Shown here: positions 53,029 through 63,900 of the stretch, piece after piece
How positions within the stretch are numbered: the stretch's first letter is position 1
Layout: every line of letters begins with the position of its first letter
Origin: Leptospira perdikensis
GTDB taxonomy: Bacteria > Spirochaetota > Leptospiria > Leptospirales > Leptospiraceae
Length of the DNA: 64,000 bases
Assembly (NCBI RefSeq): GCF_004769575.1
Contig: NZ_RQGA01000003.1
Location: forward strand, 992,001-1,056,000
Reading direction: 5' to 3'
The notes under the pieces: model-generated
What the model was told of the DNA's origin: nothing
The model's database searches: none
Seen by the model: only the letters and a program-made list of their open reading frames with translations
Program-made: the position numbers and the translations under genes

Positions 53029-53871
53029 ATGGATGAATTATACATTCCATCCATGTTACCAAAAATCCTAGATGAAAAAATTCTATCTCTCATTCAAGAA
53101 GCCAGATCAAATAACGATCCGAATTTGCTAAAAGAACAATTACCTATTTGGATGGTGGATCGTTTGGCAAAAAAAAGGAAAATCTCTGATGACGAAAGTT
53201 GTGAGATGATGGTAACGATCTTGGAGGTTTTTGCCAAGATGTGGGATCTTAGTTTGAATTACCATATAACCAATGTTCTCGGATTTTTTGTAACCTATGC
53301 TTTTAATCAGTATAGAAATCGGTTCCGACGTACGGAAATCCCTGAGTCTGGGGAATTATATTTACAATTATGGAACTATGACCAACCGGCAAATTCAGAA
53401 ATCCCCGCAGAACTTTGGGAGACAGGGAATCCTTTAAAGGCAGAACTGGACAAGTTATCCACTACCACCGCGTTAGTTTTGTCCTTACAGTTTGATTTAC
53501 CCATGAAACAAAATCTAAAACAACTGCTACTTTGGAAGTTACGCGAAACAAGTCATGATGTAGATGTTTTTTTTCGAGATTGGGAAGAGAAACGGATTCG
53601 CCAACGCCAACTTTTATCTCGGCTTGCAGGTATGATCACTAGGTATACGCGAAAACTCTATGAAGCTACAGATCCCAATCGACGGAAATGGTATTTGAAA
53701 CAAAAGAAACTCTGGATTTTACGAAGGACAAGAGCTATGGATCGCAGTTTCTTTTCCGAACGTGAGATTGCAAAGGTGTTAGGCATTTCCAGAAAGGCAG
53801 TCCGTAACCATTTGTCACAGGGAAAACATGAACTTCGTAGAGTCGGCAAAGATTTATTGCACTATGCATAA
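53029..53871 (+). CDS. sigma-70-region-4-like DNA-binding protein
   Basis: The 280-residue protein is cytoplasmic. The C-terminal 45 residues match a sigma region 4 helix-turn-helix (FFSEREIAKVLGISRKAVRNHLSQGKHELRRVGKDLL). The N-terminal part is helical (about 40-120 could hold a region-2-like bundle), but core-binding and -10 recognition motifs are not clear. It could be an atypical sigma factor or an HTH regulator. A STAS protein gene follows after 63 bases, which suggests a partner-switch arrangement. Confidence 0.7.
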   Translation: MDELYIPSMLPKILDEKILSLIQEARSNNDPNLLKEQLPIWMVDRLAKKRKISDDESCEMMVTILEVFAKMWDLSLNYHITNVLGFFVTYAFNQYRNRFRRTEIPESGELYLQLWNYDQPANSEIPAELWETGNPLKAELDKLSTTTALVLSLQFDLPMKQNLKQLLLWKLRETSHDVDVFFRDWEEKRIRQRQLLSRLAGMITRYTRKLYEATDPNRRKWYLKQKKLWILRRTRAMDRSFFSEREIAKVLGISRKAVRNHLSQGKHELRRVGKDLLHYA

Positions 53872-53934
53872 AAATTTGCTTTACATTCGGCTAAATCGAA
53901 GGATGTTAATGGCAACACCACCTTCCGAAGGGTT

Positions 53935-54276
53935 ATGAAAATCAAAGTTACTAGTAAAAACGACGTGCACATCATTAAAATTGAAGGTGCCATCAAAGCC
54001 GGAAATGAGTTCGAGCTATCTGAAAAGATTGAACAGTACATCAAAAAAGGCCAAGTTCCCAAATTTATCATTGATTTGAAAAAGGTTCCCTTCATCAACT
54101 CAGCTGGTTTGGGAACGTTTCTCAATATATACAAACATATTGATGGCCTAAATGGTAGACTTGTATTTGCGAACTTAAATTCGGATATCGAGAACCTAAT
54201 GGAAATCACAAAGCTTTCTAGCGTTTTCGAGATTTATAAAACTCTGGAAGAGGCTGAAGACTCCTTCGAATACTAA
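53935..54276 (+). CDS. STAS-domain anti-sigma-factor antagonist
   Basis: The 113-residue single-domain protein fits SpoIIAA/RsbV: KFIIDLKKVPFINSAGLGTFLNIYKHI, with the phosphorylatable Ser in INSAG. Members sequester anti-sigma kinases in their unphosphorylated state. No kinase of the RsbW type is in the window. It is located 21 bases before the AsmA-like gene and after a sigma-like gene, so it may regulate the envelope operon. That is inference. Confidence 0.88.
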   Translation: MKIKVTSKNDVHIIKIEGAIKAGNEFELSEKIEQYIKKGQVPKFIIDLKKVPFINSAGLGTFLNIYKHIDGLNGRLVFANLNSDIENLMEITKLSSVFEIYKTLEEAEDSFEY

Positions 54277-54297
54277 TCGCACGAGGCGATTCTACAA

Positions 54298-57200
54298 ATG
54301 AATCCAATCCTGAAGGTAAGTTTAGGAATCGCCAAAACAAAAACCTTTCGTGGACTTCTTGTCCTCTTTTTCCTCTATAAATCTGTTTTTAATGCCTTTA
54401 CTGCAGATCTAATTGTCCCTAAGTTCATCTCTCATTTTACGGCTGCTCGGATGGAGGGGAGTTTCGGAACCTTTTCTCTTCTGTTTGGAATAGAAGTAAA
54501 TGACTTCCGACTTTATCCGGGACTTCCTTTTGAAAAAGTTCCTTTGGTCGAAGCAAAACAGATTCGGCTTCGTTACAACCTTCCTCTGCTAATTTTGGGT
54601 AAAATAAAAATTTCTGAAATTGGACTTCAAAATGCAAAAATCCAAATAGAAGAACGGTCAGGACAGTGGAATTTTGCCTCTCTGATGAAGGCGACAAAAT
54701 CCCCAGAATCGGAACCGGTCCAAGAACCAAAACCACCACTAACTGAAATCAAAACCTATCTACCGTTACAGGCTAGTGCTTACATTCATTTGAATGGAAT
54801 TGAGTTTACGTTAAAACGTGATACAGGTGCTCTTCATTTTTTTTCTGTCCAAGACCTTTCTTTGGAAACGGAATTGGAAACCAACAGATTTACATCCATT
54901 CCACTCAATCTTTCCGCAGTTGACCAGATTGATCACATCCTACTTTCCCTCAACGCCTCTAAACCGATTCCTTTGGATTTAGATTCTGATGCACTCCGTT
55001 GGAAACAAACCATTCCGATGTCTTTACGGTTTGAATGGGACAGAACAGTTTCTCCTGAAATGTTTTTGTTCACTACTGATATAGGAAAAGACGACATCCT
55101 TCTTGAAGTAAAGGGAAAACCTGTTCAGTTAGGTTTACGTTTGTTATCTGATATTCATTACGACAATCAATTAGATAAAATTGGTATCAACCAATTGGAT
55201 TTGCGAGTAATTGGACAATCTTGGCTTAGTTTGTCTGGTTCCATTCAAGAGGTTTCTAAAGAAAAACCAAAAGTTGACATTGTTGTTGGTAAGTCCAATA
55301 TGCAATTGACCTTACTCCAAAGGTCCCTCGACCAACTACAAGGTATTGTTCCTGAAATGAAAATATCAGGAGATTTGTCTCTTGAAGGAACTGGAATCCA
55401 GGGTAATTGGCAAGAGGCAAACGCGAATTTAAAATTAAAAGCATCGCAGTTATATTTTAAGATGGGAAAATCAAAAGCCCATTCCCTTCCTTCCGCATTA
55501 TTAGATCTTTCTTCTGAATTGAATTTGGCAGATACAAAACCACTCACTGCGGAAAAACCTTTTCCCTATGTGAAATCTCTAAAAATATCACCTTCTCATT
55601 TAGATTATAATGGAGCCTCTCTTGCATTTCAGGGGGATTATCTAGAAGACAAAGGATTGAATTTCCATTTAAATATAGATAAACTGCAATTAGGTGACTA
55701 TGTATCCGGACTTGGTGGAAAGTTACAAATGGAACTTGGAGTTCTTGCCGAGTCATTTGCTTCCCTTCTTGTCCATACCAACACAAAGATTGATGGATTC
55801 CGTTATCAACTAGATCGTTCCCGTTCTCCTTCCTCTTTGTTAGGGTTGAACTTAAATGCAAGTTTGTTGTTTAACCGTCCCTTCGGACTCTCTGAAATCA
55901 AAATTTCAAATCTGAATTTGGACCAAAAAACCATCACAGGCAATAAGGCTTTGGAATTGGATTTAAAAGGAAATTTGGAACTCGGTTCCCATTTTTCTGC
56001 CAACCTACAACCGTTAGGTCTTAATGTTTATACTTCCAATCTTTTACTTGTCCTTCCACTTGTTCTAAAAGAAAAGATTTCTCCCATTCAAAATCTTCTC
56101 GGGAATCATCCTAAATTAAAATTGAATGCCAGGTATTCGACTTCTGGTTCTTCTAAACAAATTAAAGCTGATTTGGGTGCTGAATTACCTGGCTTGGAAA
56201 TGAAAGATTTGAAACTTTCTGCCGATTTATCTTTATCTGGCACCAATACAAACGAAATATTGATTAAAACTTTAAAGATGAATGCTTTTGGTGGAATTTT
56301 TCATTTATCTGCCAATGGGAAATTAACAAATTACGGAAAACCTAAACCACCTCTAGGACCTTATTTTGGAAATTTAGATTTAAAATTCGGTCTTACATCG
56401 CCCACCAAACAGTATTTAGCAAAAGGGCTTAGTTTTCATGGGGACTTGGGTTTGGATCTAACGATTCGTGACTATGATATCAATGGTGAGTTACATTCGA
56501 AAGTGCCTACAATATCGTATAACAATCAAAAATGCCCTGGTGAACAATGCCAAGCCTATCTTTTGGAAGATGTTGTCGCAAAAATTCCGATCCAACACAA
56601 TTTAGCTCATAGTCATGAAGATAGTCTGATCGTTGGCGATAAGTCCATATTTATAAAAAATTATGGTCGCAACCATCCTCCTAACCTAACCATTGGTCAG
56701 GTGCTCGGAACTCATCCGAGTATAGCTAATCTTCCTTTTGAATACGTCAAAAGACAAAAGGATACTCCAGGTCTTACTGCATTTATCGAGTATAAAGAAA
56801 ATTATGCTAATATTGAGTCCTTACGATCTTACTCTTTAGATGGATTGGTTTTAGGAAAAAACATGGTATTCAATTTAGGGAATTTAGATCCTAAATCCAT
56901 GGAGTTTCGTGGAAACTTTCTGATCCGAGATATTGATTTAAAACAATTAATGGCACCGAAAGTTCGAGATAAAATTGATGATGGTAAACTAAAAGCAGAT
57001 CTTAATATTTCTGTTAGAGATTTGAGTGAACCTGTTGCCAATTTGGATTTGTTTTTTTCCATATTTCAGATCGGTCGTGACTTTGGAAAAAGTGCATTGA
57101 ATGTCATTTCTCCTCAAAACTTCCTAATCGATCGAATTACCGATAGTTATTCGATCAATAAAATTGACGTCTCTTTGTCTAAGGGTCTGGTTTATGCGGA

Positions 57201-57330
57201 TGTATATTTTAACCGGTCATTACTTTCTTTATTAATTAACTTAGAAGATGGTAAAATTTCTCAGCAAAGAATGCCACTTGCCAATTTTTTAAAACGTGCA
57301 CAGAGCGAAATCCAAACATACCAAGAGTGA
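54298..57330 (+). CDS. AsmA-like intermembrane lipid-transport protein, YdbH-like
   Basis: The 1010-residue protein has an N-terminal TM (about 15-35). A long beta-rich region follows, with the AsmA/TamB pattern: LRLYPGLPFEKVPLVEAKQIRLRYNLPLLILGKIKISEIGLQNAKIQIEE at the start, then many repeated KISxLNLDxxxIxGN-type strands. The C-terminal part ends with VSLSKGLVYADVYFNRSLLSLLINLEDGKISQQRMPL. Such proteins form hydrophobic grooves spanning the periplasm for phospholipid flow. E. coli YdbH is the closest by context, because the next gene encodes a YdbL-domain lipoprotein. Direct similarity was not tested. Confidence 0.78.
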   Translation: MNPILKVSLGIAKTKTFRGLLVLFFLYKSVFNAFTADLIVPKFISHFTAARMEGSFGTFSLLFGIEVNDFRLYPGLPFEKVPLVEAKQIRLRYNLPLLILGKIKISEIGLQNAKIQIEERSGQWNFASLMKATKSPESEPVQEPKPPLTEIKTYLPLQASAYIHLNGIEFTLKRDTGALHFFSVQDLSLETELETNRFTSIPLNLSAVDQIDHILLSLNASKPIPLDLDSDALRWKQTIPMSLRFEWDRTVSPEMFLFTTDIGKDDILLEVKGKPVQLGLRLLSDIHYDNQLDKIGINQLDLRVIGQSWLSLSGSIQEVSKEKPKVDIVVGKSNMQLTLLQRSLDQLQGIVPEMKISGDLSLEGTGIQGNWQEANANLKLKASQLYFKMGKSKAHSLPSALLDLSSELNLADTKPLTAEKPFPYVKSLKISPSHLDYNGASLAFQGDYLEDKGLNFHLNIDKLQLGDYVSGLGGKLQMELGVLAESFASLLVHTNTKIDGFRYQLDRSRSPSSLLGLNLNASLLFNRPFGLSEIKISNLNLDQKTITGNKALELDLKGNLELGSHFSANLQPLGLNVYTSNLLLVLPLVLKEKISPIQNLLGNHPKLKLNARYSTSGSSKQIKADLGAELPGLEMKDLKLSADLSLSGTNTNEILIKTLKMNAFGGIFHLSANGKLTNYGKPKPPLGPYFGNLDLKFGLTSPTKQYLAKGLSFHGDLGLDLTIRDYDINGELHSKVPTISYNNQKCPGEQCQAYLLEDVVAKIPIQHNLAHSHEDSLIVGDKSIFIKNYGRNHPPNLTIGQVLGTHPSIANLPFEYVKRQKDTPGLTAFIEYKENYANIESLRSYSLDGLVLGKNMVFNLGNLDPKSMEFRGNFLIRDIDLKQLMAPKVRDKIDDGKLKADLNISVRDLSEPVANLDLFFSIFQIGRDFGKSALNVISPQNFLIDRITDSYSINKIDVSLSKGLVYADVYFNRSLLSLLINLEDGKISQQRMPLANFLKRAQSEIQTYQE

Positions 57331-57337
57331 GGTATTT

Positions 57338-57925
57338 ATGAAACGTCTTGTCCTTGTATTTTTATTGTTGGGTTGTAAATCCTTTTTAAATCTAAAAGTT
57401 CCTCCCATTACCATCACCAATGCACAGACTGCAGCAGAAAAACAAATGGTCGGAGAAGATCGAGAGTTAGAGAAAGAAGGATGGATGATTGCTTCTATTC
57501 AATCTTCTTCGAATGGTCAATCCAATCGTGAGAGGTTGGCATCTGAAGATTCGGATCCTGAAATTAGAGCGCATAGAATACGTTTAAACTATTTGAATCC
57601 GGAATTAAAAAAATACAAAATGCACGGAATGGTAGGGGAGACACCGGCAGGTTTTGTAAAGTTAAATCCTCTTGCATTGGGTTTACCTACATACAATCAA
57701 TATGAAATTCCGGCCAAAAAAAAACGTGTAGAAGATGTGATTGTTTTTTTGAATGAATCAAGAAAGATTATTTGGGAAAAAGAAGTATCCAATCAAAAGA
57801 AAAAAGGAAAAAAAGAAGAGGAACTTGCAAAATACAAACAATCATTAGTTGATGAATATTATAAAGCAGTTTCAGCTGGAGAATATTTTGAAACAATTAC
57901 TGGCAGATGGGAGAAATTTCAATGA
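57338..57925 (+). CDS. lipoprotein combining a YnbE-like N-terminus and a YdbL (DUF1318) domain
   Basis: The start is the ATG at 57338 (GAGG upstream), seven bases after the YdbH-like gene; 195 residues. The lipobox is LLLGC with Cys13. The mature N-terminus reads CKSFLNLKVPPITITNA, which resembles that of YnbE (C...PITI) and precedes AQTAAEKQMVGEDRELEKEGW. The C-terminal half carries the DUF1318/YdbL signature: MVGETPAGFVKLN, RVEDVIVFLNESRKIIWEKE and AGEYFETITGRWEKF. In E. coli, YdbH, YnbE and YdbL together support outer-membrane lipid homeostasis. Here two of the parts look joined in one lipoprotein. The stop overlaps the next ATG (ATGA). Confidence 0.78.
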   Translation: MKRLVLVFLLLGCKSFLNLKVPPITITNAQTAAEKQMVGEDRELEKEGWMIASIQSSSNGQSNRERLASEDSDPEIRAHRIRLNYLNPELKKYKMHGMVGETPAGFVKLNPLALGLPTYNQYEIPAKKKRVEDVIVFLNESRKIIWEKEVSNQKKKGKKEEELAKYKQSLVDEYYKAVSAGEYFETITGRWEKFQ

Positions 57926-60900
57926 AACCTGTTCTACGGTTTCCTCTCTTTCTTTTAGCCCTTTTTCCATTTGTTTTCCTCAACTGCGTTTTATTTCAGA
58001 AAAATGTGAAAATGACCAATGTCGATTTTGATTATTCGGCTATATCTAAAAACTATTTTTCACCAACACAATCGAAACCTTTCCCCCTTACCGTACAAAG
58101 AGGGAATAACCTCTATAACTCAACGACAAAAGATGGAAGGTATTTGTTTTATGCCACGGACCAAAAAGGGAATTTTGATATTTGGTTTCGTGACTTACAA
58201 AGTTCTGTAGTTGTTCCAGTAACCAACCATCCATTTTCGGAAACCAAGCCGTCTATTTCACCTAACGGAAAATATTTGGTTTTTGTTTCTGAGGAATTTG
58301 ATTCTGAAGGTGACTTAATTCTTTTACCGATGGATACGGAGGAGTGGACACGTGAGTTACTCAAAGGAAATCGGTTCATCGATGATGACTTTATTAATTT
58401 AACAAATAAACCGGATAAAAAAGGTGAATATAAAAAAGGAATCATTGATACAGATCCGGTTTGGTCTCCTGATGGTGAAACTATTTATTTTGTATCGGAC
58501 AGATTTACACCTGGACTACCCAATCTTTGTGCGCTGAAATTAAAAAATCCAGATCAAGTGACTCCTATCACTTCAAAAGGTGCTACTTCTCCTTATGTTG
58601 CTTCCGATGGGACTGCCATTTATTTTATTTCTTATTTTGAAGAACCTAAAGGTGAAGTTTATAAAATCAACTTACAAAATTCAGAGGTTCAGAGAATTAC
58701 AAATAATGCCTATTTAGATTTCTCTCCAACTGTAGATTCAAAATCAAAAAATTTATACTATGCTTCCATTCGGAAGGACACAAACCAAAATGGAAAACTA
58801 GACGAAAGAGATCATAGTATTCTTGTGATGATGAACTTGGAAACGGGGGAAGAAAGAATTCTTTCTTCTGGGGAAACTTCCAATTTTGATGTGCGTTATT
58901 CTCACTTCAATGGAGGTTCTATTCTTTTTTCGGCGTCTTATTTCAATGCTATTAATATCTACTTCATTCCTGAAAATGGAGCCATCCCCAAACAAACGAA
59001 CATTCGTGAACAATACCAATATGCAAAAACCTTTTCTAGTGGGCAAAGTTTAGAATCTTATTTTTTGGCTTTGGATTCGGTGGAATTATTCTACTCTGAA
59101 GATCCATTATTCCCTGTTTATTCAGCAAGAGTTGCCGTATTAAAATATATATCGCTGATCAGAATTGGGAAACGAGAAGAGGCTAGGTTATTTTTAGAGT
59201 CTTATCGTCAAAAAGCTTATTTAAATAAAAATCAATTTGCATTAACCCTTGTTCGTTGGGAAGAGTCAAAGCAGACGGGTAAAAAATTTGATTTCGTAAG
59301 TGAGGTCAAATCTCAACCATCCTCCAAGTGGACAAAAGATGCAGAAGCTATGTTGTATCATTTGTATGCGGACGAATTGGAAACTGAAAAGAAACTTACA
59401 CAAACCGTCGAAGCGTTGAAGTTTATTTATGAAAAATTTCCGGATTATCATCAAATCGATGAAATTAAACGTCGTTTAGGCGGATATGAATTTAAACCAA
59501 ATTCATTAAAGTTATCCTTATTGTATCAGGAGATGATCCAAGGTTGGGAAAAGGAAAAAACTCGGTATTTATCCAATCCGTCTGTTCCATTTTCGAATGA
59601 TCAAAAGAGAGACCTTCGTTATCTTTTAGAAGATGTGATTCAGAAAATTTCTGAAAATCGTAATAGCGAGTCACTGATTTTACAAGTGAATATGCTTTTG
59701 GCCGATTCAGAAGTAAACCAGATTTCCCAATTTTCACTTACTTTGAAATATCTGAAAGCAAAAGCTTTGTCAGACATTCGTAAGTTCAGTGAATCCAATG
59801 AAGTTTTGGATTCGATCATTCCTATCCCAATCCAAATTGATTTGGAGCCACCAGGGAAACCTTCTATTTTTGAAACACCTGCATTTATCGCGGCTTACAA
59901 AAGTCCGATTTTACTCCGGGCAAATTTATTAAAGTACTATAATCAAAAGGCTTCGGGGAATACTTCCGATGCACTCCGAAACCTAAAAATCTATTTAGAG
60001 TTTTATGATCCAATATTGGGAGTTGATTTGGGTGCAGAAGACATTCAAAGTGCCTTTTTTTATTTTGAAAACAAAGCAGTTGAATTTGAACGCATTGGTG
60101 ATTTACTCCAATCTTCGTTTCATTATTTTTTCAATAACCAAAACATGTTTCTTGTGAAAACGAGGAATTTGTATCTTGACTCGCTTTATAAAGAATATGC
60201 TATTTATTACCAACGAAAGATGGTAGATACTATCTTCCTCTACGGAAAAAAAATCCGTGAGGAGGAAGAACGTGCTCTTTTAAACCAACTAAACATTCTC
60301 AGTAAAGACAAACTCAATGTTGTGGGGAATCTATCAGGTGTAACTTCGCTACTTACAGACAATGAACTTCTGCGAGGTGTGGTTGACATCAAAGACTTTG
60401 AAAAAATTGAAGTGTTGTCTGAAAAAGCACTTAGTTGGACCGAGTTGTATTATAAACAAGCAGTTCCTCGAGCAAGACCTTATTTGGATCTTGCCACTCT
60501 CTATGGGTATTCTTACTATTTAATCAATAAATATGTAACCTTCGAATCATACTATTATGCTACTGGAACCATGACAGATGTTCGTAAAACGGAAATTCTA
60601 GAGAATTTTAAAAGAGCGGAACTCGAACTACGTTGGATCATCTATGCAGATCCTACTCACTATGATGCGTATCAATTACTTGGATGGTTATATCAATATG
60701 TTGATTTGATTAAAATGCAAAAAAATCCAAAGTCGGGAGAGATTGATGCAGAAGTATATGAAACACTTTATAAAAAATATTTCCCCGATAAAAATTTAGA
60801 AGCTAATATTGAACTCTACAATCAAATCCTGGTTTTTTTGGGAGAGGACTATGGAGATCGTAAAGTAATTTCCGATCTGAATCTTAATTTGGGGAATAAT

Positions 60901-63900
60901 TATTTTTTACTTAGTAACTTTCCAAAAGCAACAGAAAGTTATCGTAATGTAGAAGATGTTTCTGTATATCTATCTGTTAAAAATCAATTCGAAGGATACA
61001 GGCAAGAAGCCATATATCGTTTTAATTATGGTAAGTCTTTGATTTACCAAGGCCAATACAAAAAAGCAGCAGAACAATTTTCTAAATCGATCGATATCTA
61101 TTTTAAAAATGAATACTATCAGTCGGTGAATGCCTATGCATCTGAACCAAATTCTATGACTCTTGGGCAGTTGAATGGGATCCGCTCTAAGTTAGCTTTG
61201 TTATTTTCTTTGAAAGGTCTTTCCGAGTTGGAATTTGGAAATTTTGAAGATGCAATTGCCTCTTTTCAAACAGCTATTGCATATAACAAAGATGTGAAGT
61301 TTATTAGCCCAGTAAACCTAGCAAATTATCTTGCGATTGCATTTCAGAAAAGCGGCCGTTTCCGTGACTCCTATCAGATGTTAAATATTGCTGAAATAGA
61401 ATATAATTCTAATAAAGAATCTTTATTACAGCGATTTCGAAAATGGAGTTGGTGGGATATTTTTTTTGGGGATAGTTTTCGAGTGAAAGGGGATGGCCGA
61501 TTCCCTGGTGAGTTCCCAAATGATTTTAAATATCTCTTAACATTGGGAATACGGATTGAAAATCATATTGAACAAGAAGAGTATTCATCGGCATTATCGG
61601 AAATCCAGGCTCGGAATGAATTCATCACATCTAAAGATTTAGACGATACAATCATTGGAAAAAACATCTTAGCAAAATCTAGGCAGGTAGAAGCGCAGAT
61701 TTATCAAAGAAGCCAATTACAAACAGAAGCCGCAGAACATTATAGGGAATTGTCAGAACTACTTTTCTCAAATCCTTCTAACAAAGGATTTGAGAAATTA
61801 TTTCAAAACTATGCGCATTCTGTTTTTTTTATGCAGGAATCAACAGAGTTTGGTGTGGAAAAAAAACGTGTTATATTGGATCAGTTTCTTGGTCAGTTGG
61901 ATCGTTGGAAAGATAGAGAGATGTCTAGCTGTTCTGAAAAAAATGAAATTTGTGAAAATGGATTTAGAGGGAATAACCCAAAGTTTGATATTGTTTACGG
62001 AACTGGACTGTATTATTCTTCTCTGCTTTTGGAAAAAGAAGGAAAAGACTATCATATTCTTTTAGCCAGAGCTGCTGAGTTATTGGAAAACCCTGGTCTT
62101 GTTGATCCGCGTGTTGTTGGATTGTCATTGGATCCCATTTCAAGGCAAACAAGAGTTCGTATTCAGTTAAATTTATATTCCATATATATGAAGTTAGGTG
62201 ATGTTCTTATGGCCGAAAAAAAATGGAAAGAGGCTTCGGAACTTGCATATGAATTTCGTTTGGATGAAGAAATGTTTTGGGCGAACGTACAAAGATTTAA
62301 ATGGGAAAAATCTCGTTCTCCTAAAGAAAGAAATTCCAACTACTTAACCTATGGTAAAGATGCTGTTCAAACTTATCAAACGAACTTGAGTGTCCGGCTT
62401 TTTTCTCCTAAACATCGGTTGGTTGACTTTTTGGAATCCTATTCAGAACTTCAACTGGCTTCTCGTGAAACCAAAACATTTGTAAATCACTGGGAAAATT
62501 TTAGGAGTCTGGAATTGTTTCGGGATTTTGTATCTGCTCAATTTGAATTTGAAGACTCTAAGTTAAATTTATATTATCAGGACTTGTTGAAATGGGTAAA
62601 AGGATACCGTAAACTTACAAATTCCATTTCTGAAAAAGCATTAAAACGAGAATCGGTAATTCATTCTCTCAAACAACAGTCAATTGAAGCGCAAAATTTA
62701 GAGAGTGTGATCACTAAACTTAGGAACGTTTCACCAGAAAGATCTGCATTTTTAGATCCGAAACGACAACCTTCCGATGAGTTTTTAAATGGATGGATTG
62801 GTCTTTATCAAACAAACGAATCTGTTCACACTTTATATCTATCACAGGGAAAAATTCAATCGGATACCTGTAAATCATTAGAGGAAATTTATTCCTGTTT
62901 ACCGAAGTTTACAGACTTTTCACCTACTATTCAAATCATCGGATCAAAAACAAATGGAAGTTTGGTGCGATCTGTTGTTAACGAATATAAAAAAACCAAT
63001 TTTTATCCGACCCTGCTTTTTGATAGAACACATAATGAGTTATTCCCTGAAAGAAATGAACGTAGATTGAAATGGGTAACCGTTTATGGGGATTCGGAAA
63101 AAAATAAACAAAATACAAATGTCCGTCATTTATCTTCCGGAAATTTAGGTGTATATCTTTATGATACTGATTATTTGGTAACAAACCGTTCTTTAGATAA
63201 ACAAACAAGTTTATTCGGTGACGAAAAATCTCATGTTTTACCGCTCCGTGAAATATTTCAAGGGAGTGCTTCTGAAATTTCGGTCATAGGATTAAGTGAT
63301 GCTAATTTTAATACTCCTAAACAATGGAATCTTTTTAGTAAGGTTTACGAAGTTTTGCGTTCGAAACGAATTCAGAATGTTGTATCATATCAATCAGAAA
63401 CGAAAGAGAACTATACTTCTTTAAAACTTGATCAGTTTGCAAAAGATAAGGATCGTTTGCTTTTTGGTAATTGGAAAGAATTTACGATTTCGAAAGAAGG
63501 TCTTGTTAAAAAAGCCGAAGAGTTCATCTCTGTTGGTTTCCTCAAAGAAAAATCTAAAGAGTTTGTTGATGCTTATGAAAATTATTATACGGCTTCTACA
63601 CTATTAGATGACGGTGATCCGTCTTTACCTGTTCTAGAATTAAAGTTAGCAAAATTAAAAACAGAAATATTCCCCAATGTTCCTAGGAGGTCTATATTTA
63701 AACCTCTTTGGTCGAAGTACGCAAACTCTCCTTTTCAAAACCAAATTCGATATGAATATCTTGTGTCTTGTTTTTCATCTAAAGAAAAGGAAGATTGTAA
63801 ATACAATTCTTCTGAATTTATAGGAGAAGAAAAAGACTCTTATTTGGGGGCTTTGGAATTTTATATTCAACTTCGTAGTGGAAAAGTAAAAGACATTGCC

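Noticed and set aside
61790..62065. Short plus- and minus-strand frames inside the last gene
   Set aside because: They are shadows of the long open frame from 57922 to the window end, which has coding character throughout.
62700..63540. Active CHAT protease domain in the giant lipoprotein
   Set aside because: The expected catalytic His-Gly and Cys positions are not clear (HLSSGN and IGLSDANF), so only a loose resemblance is noted.
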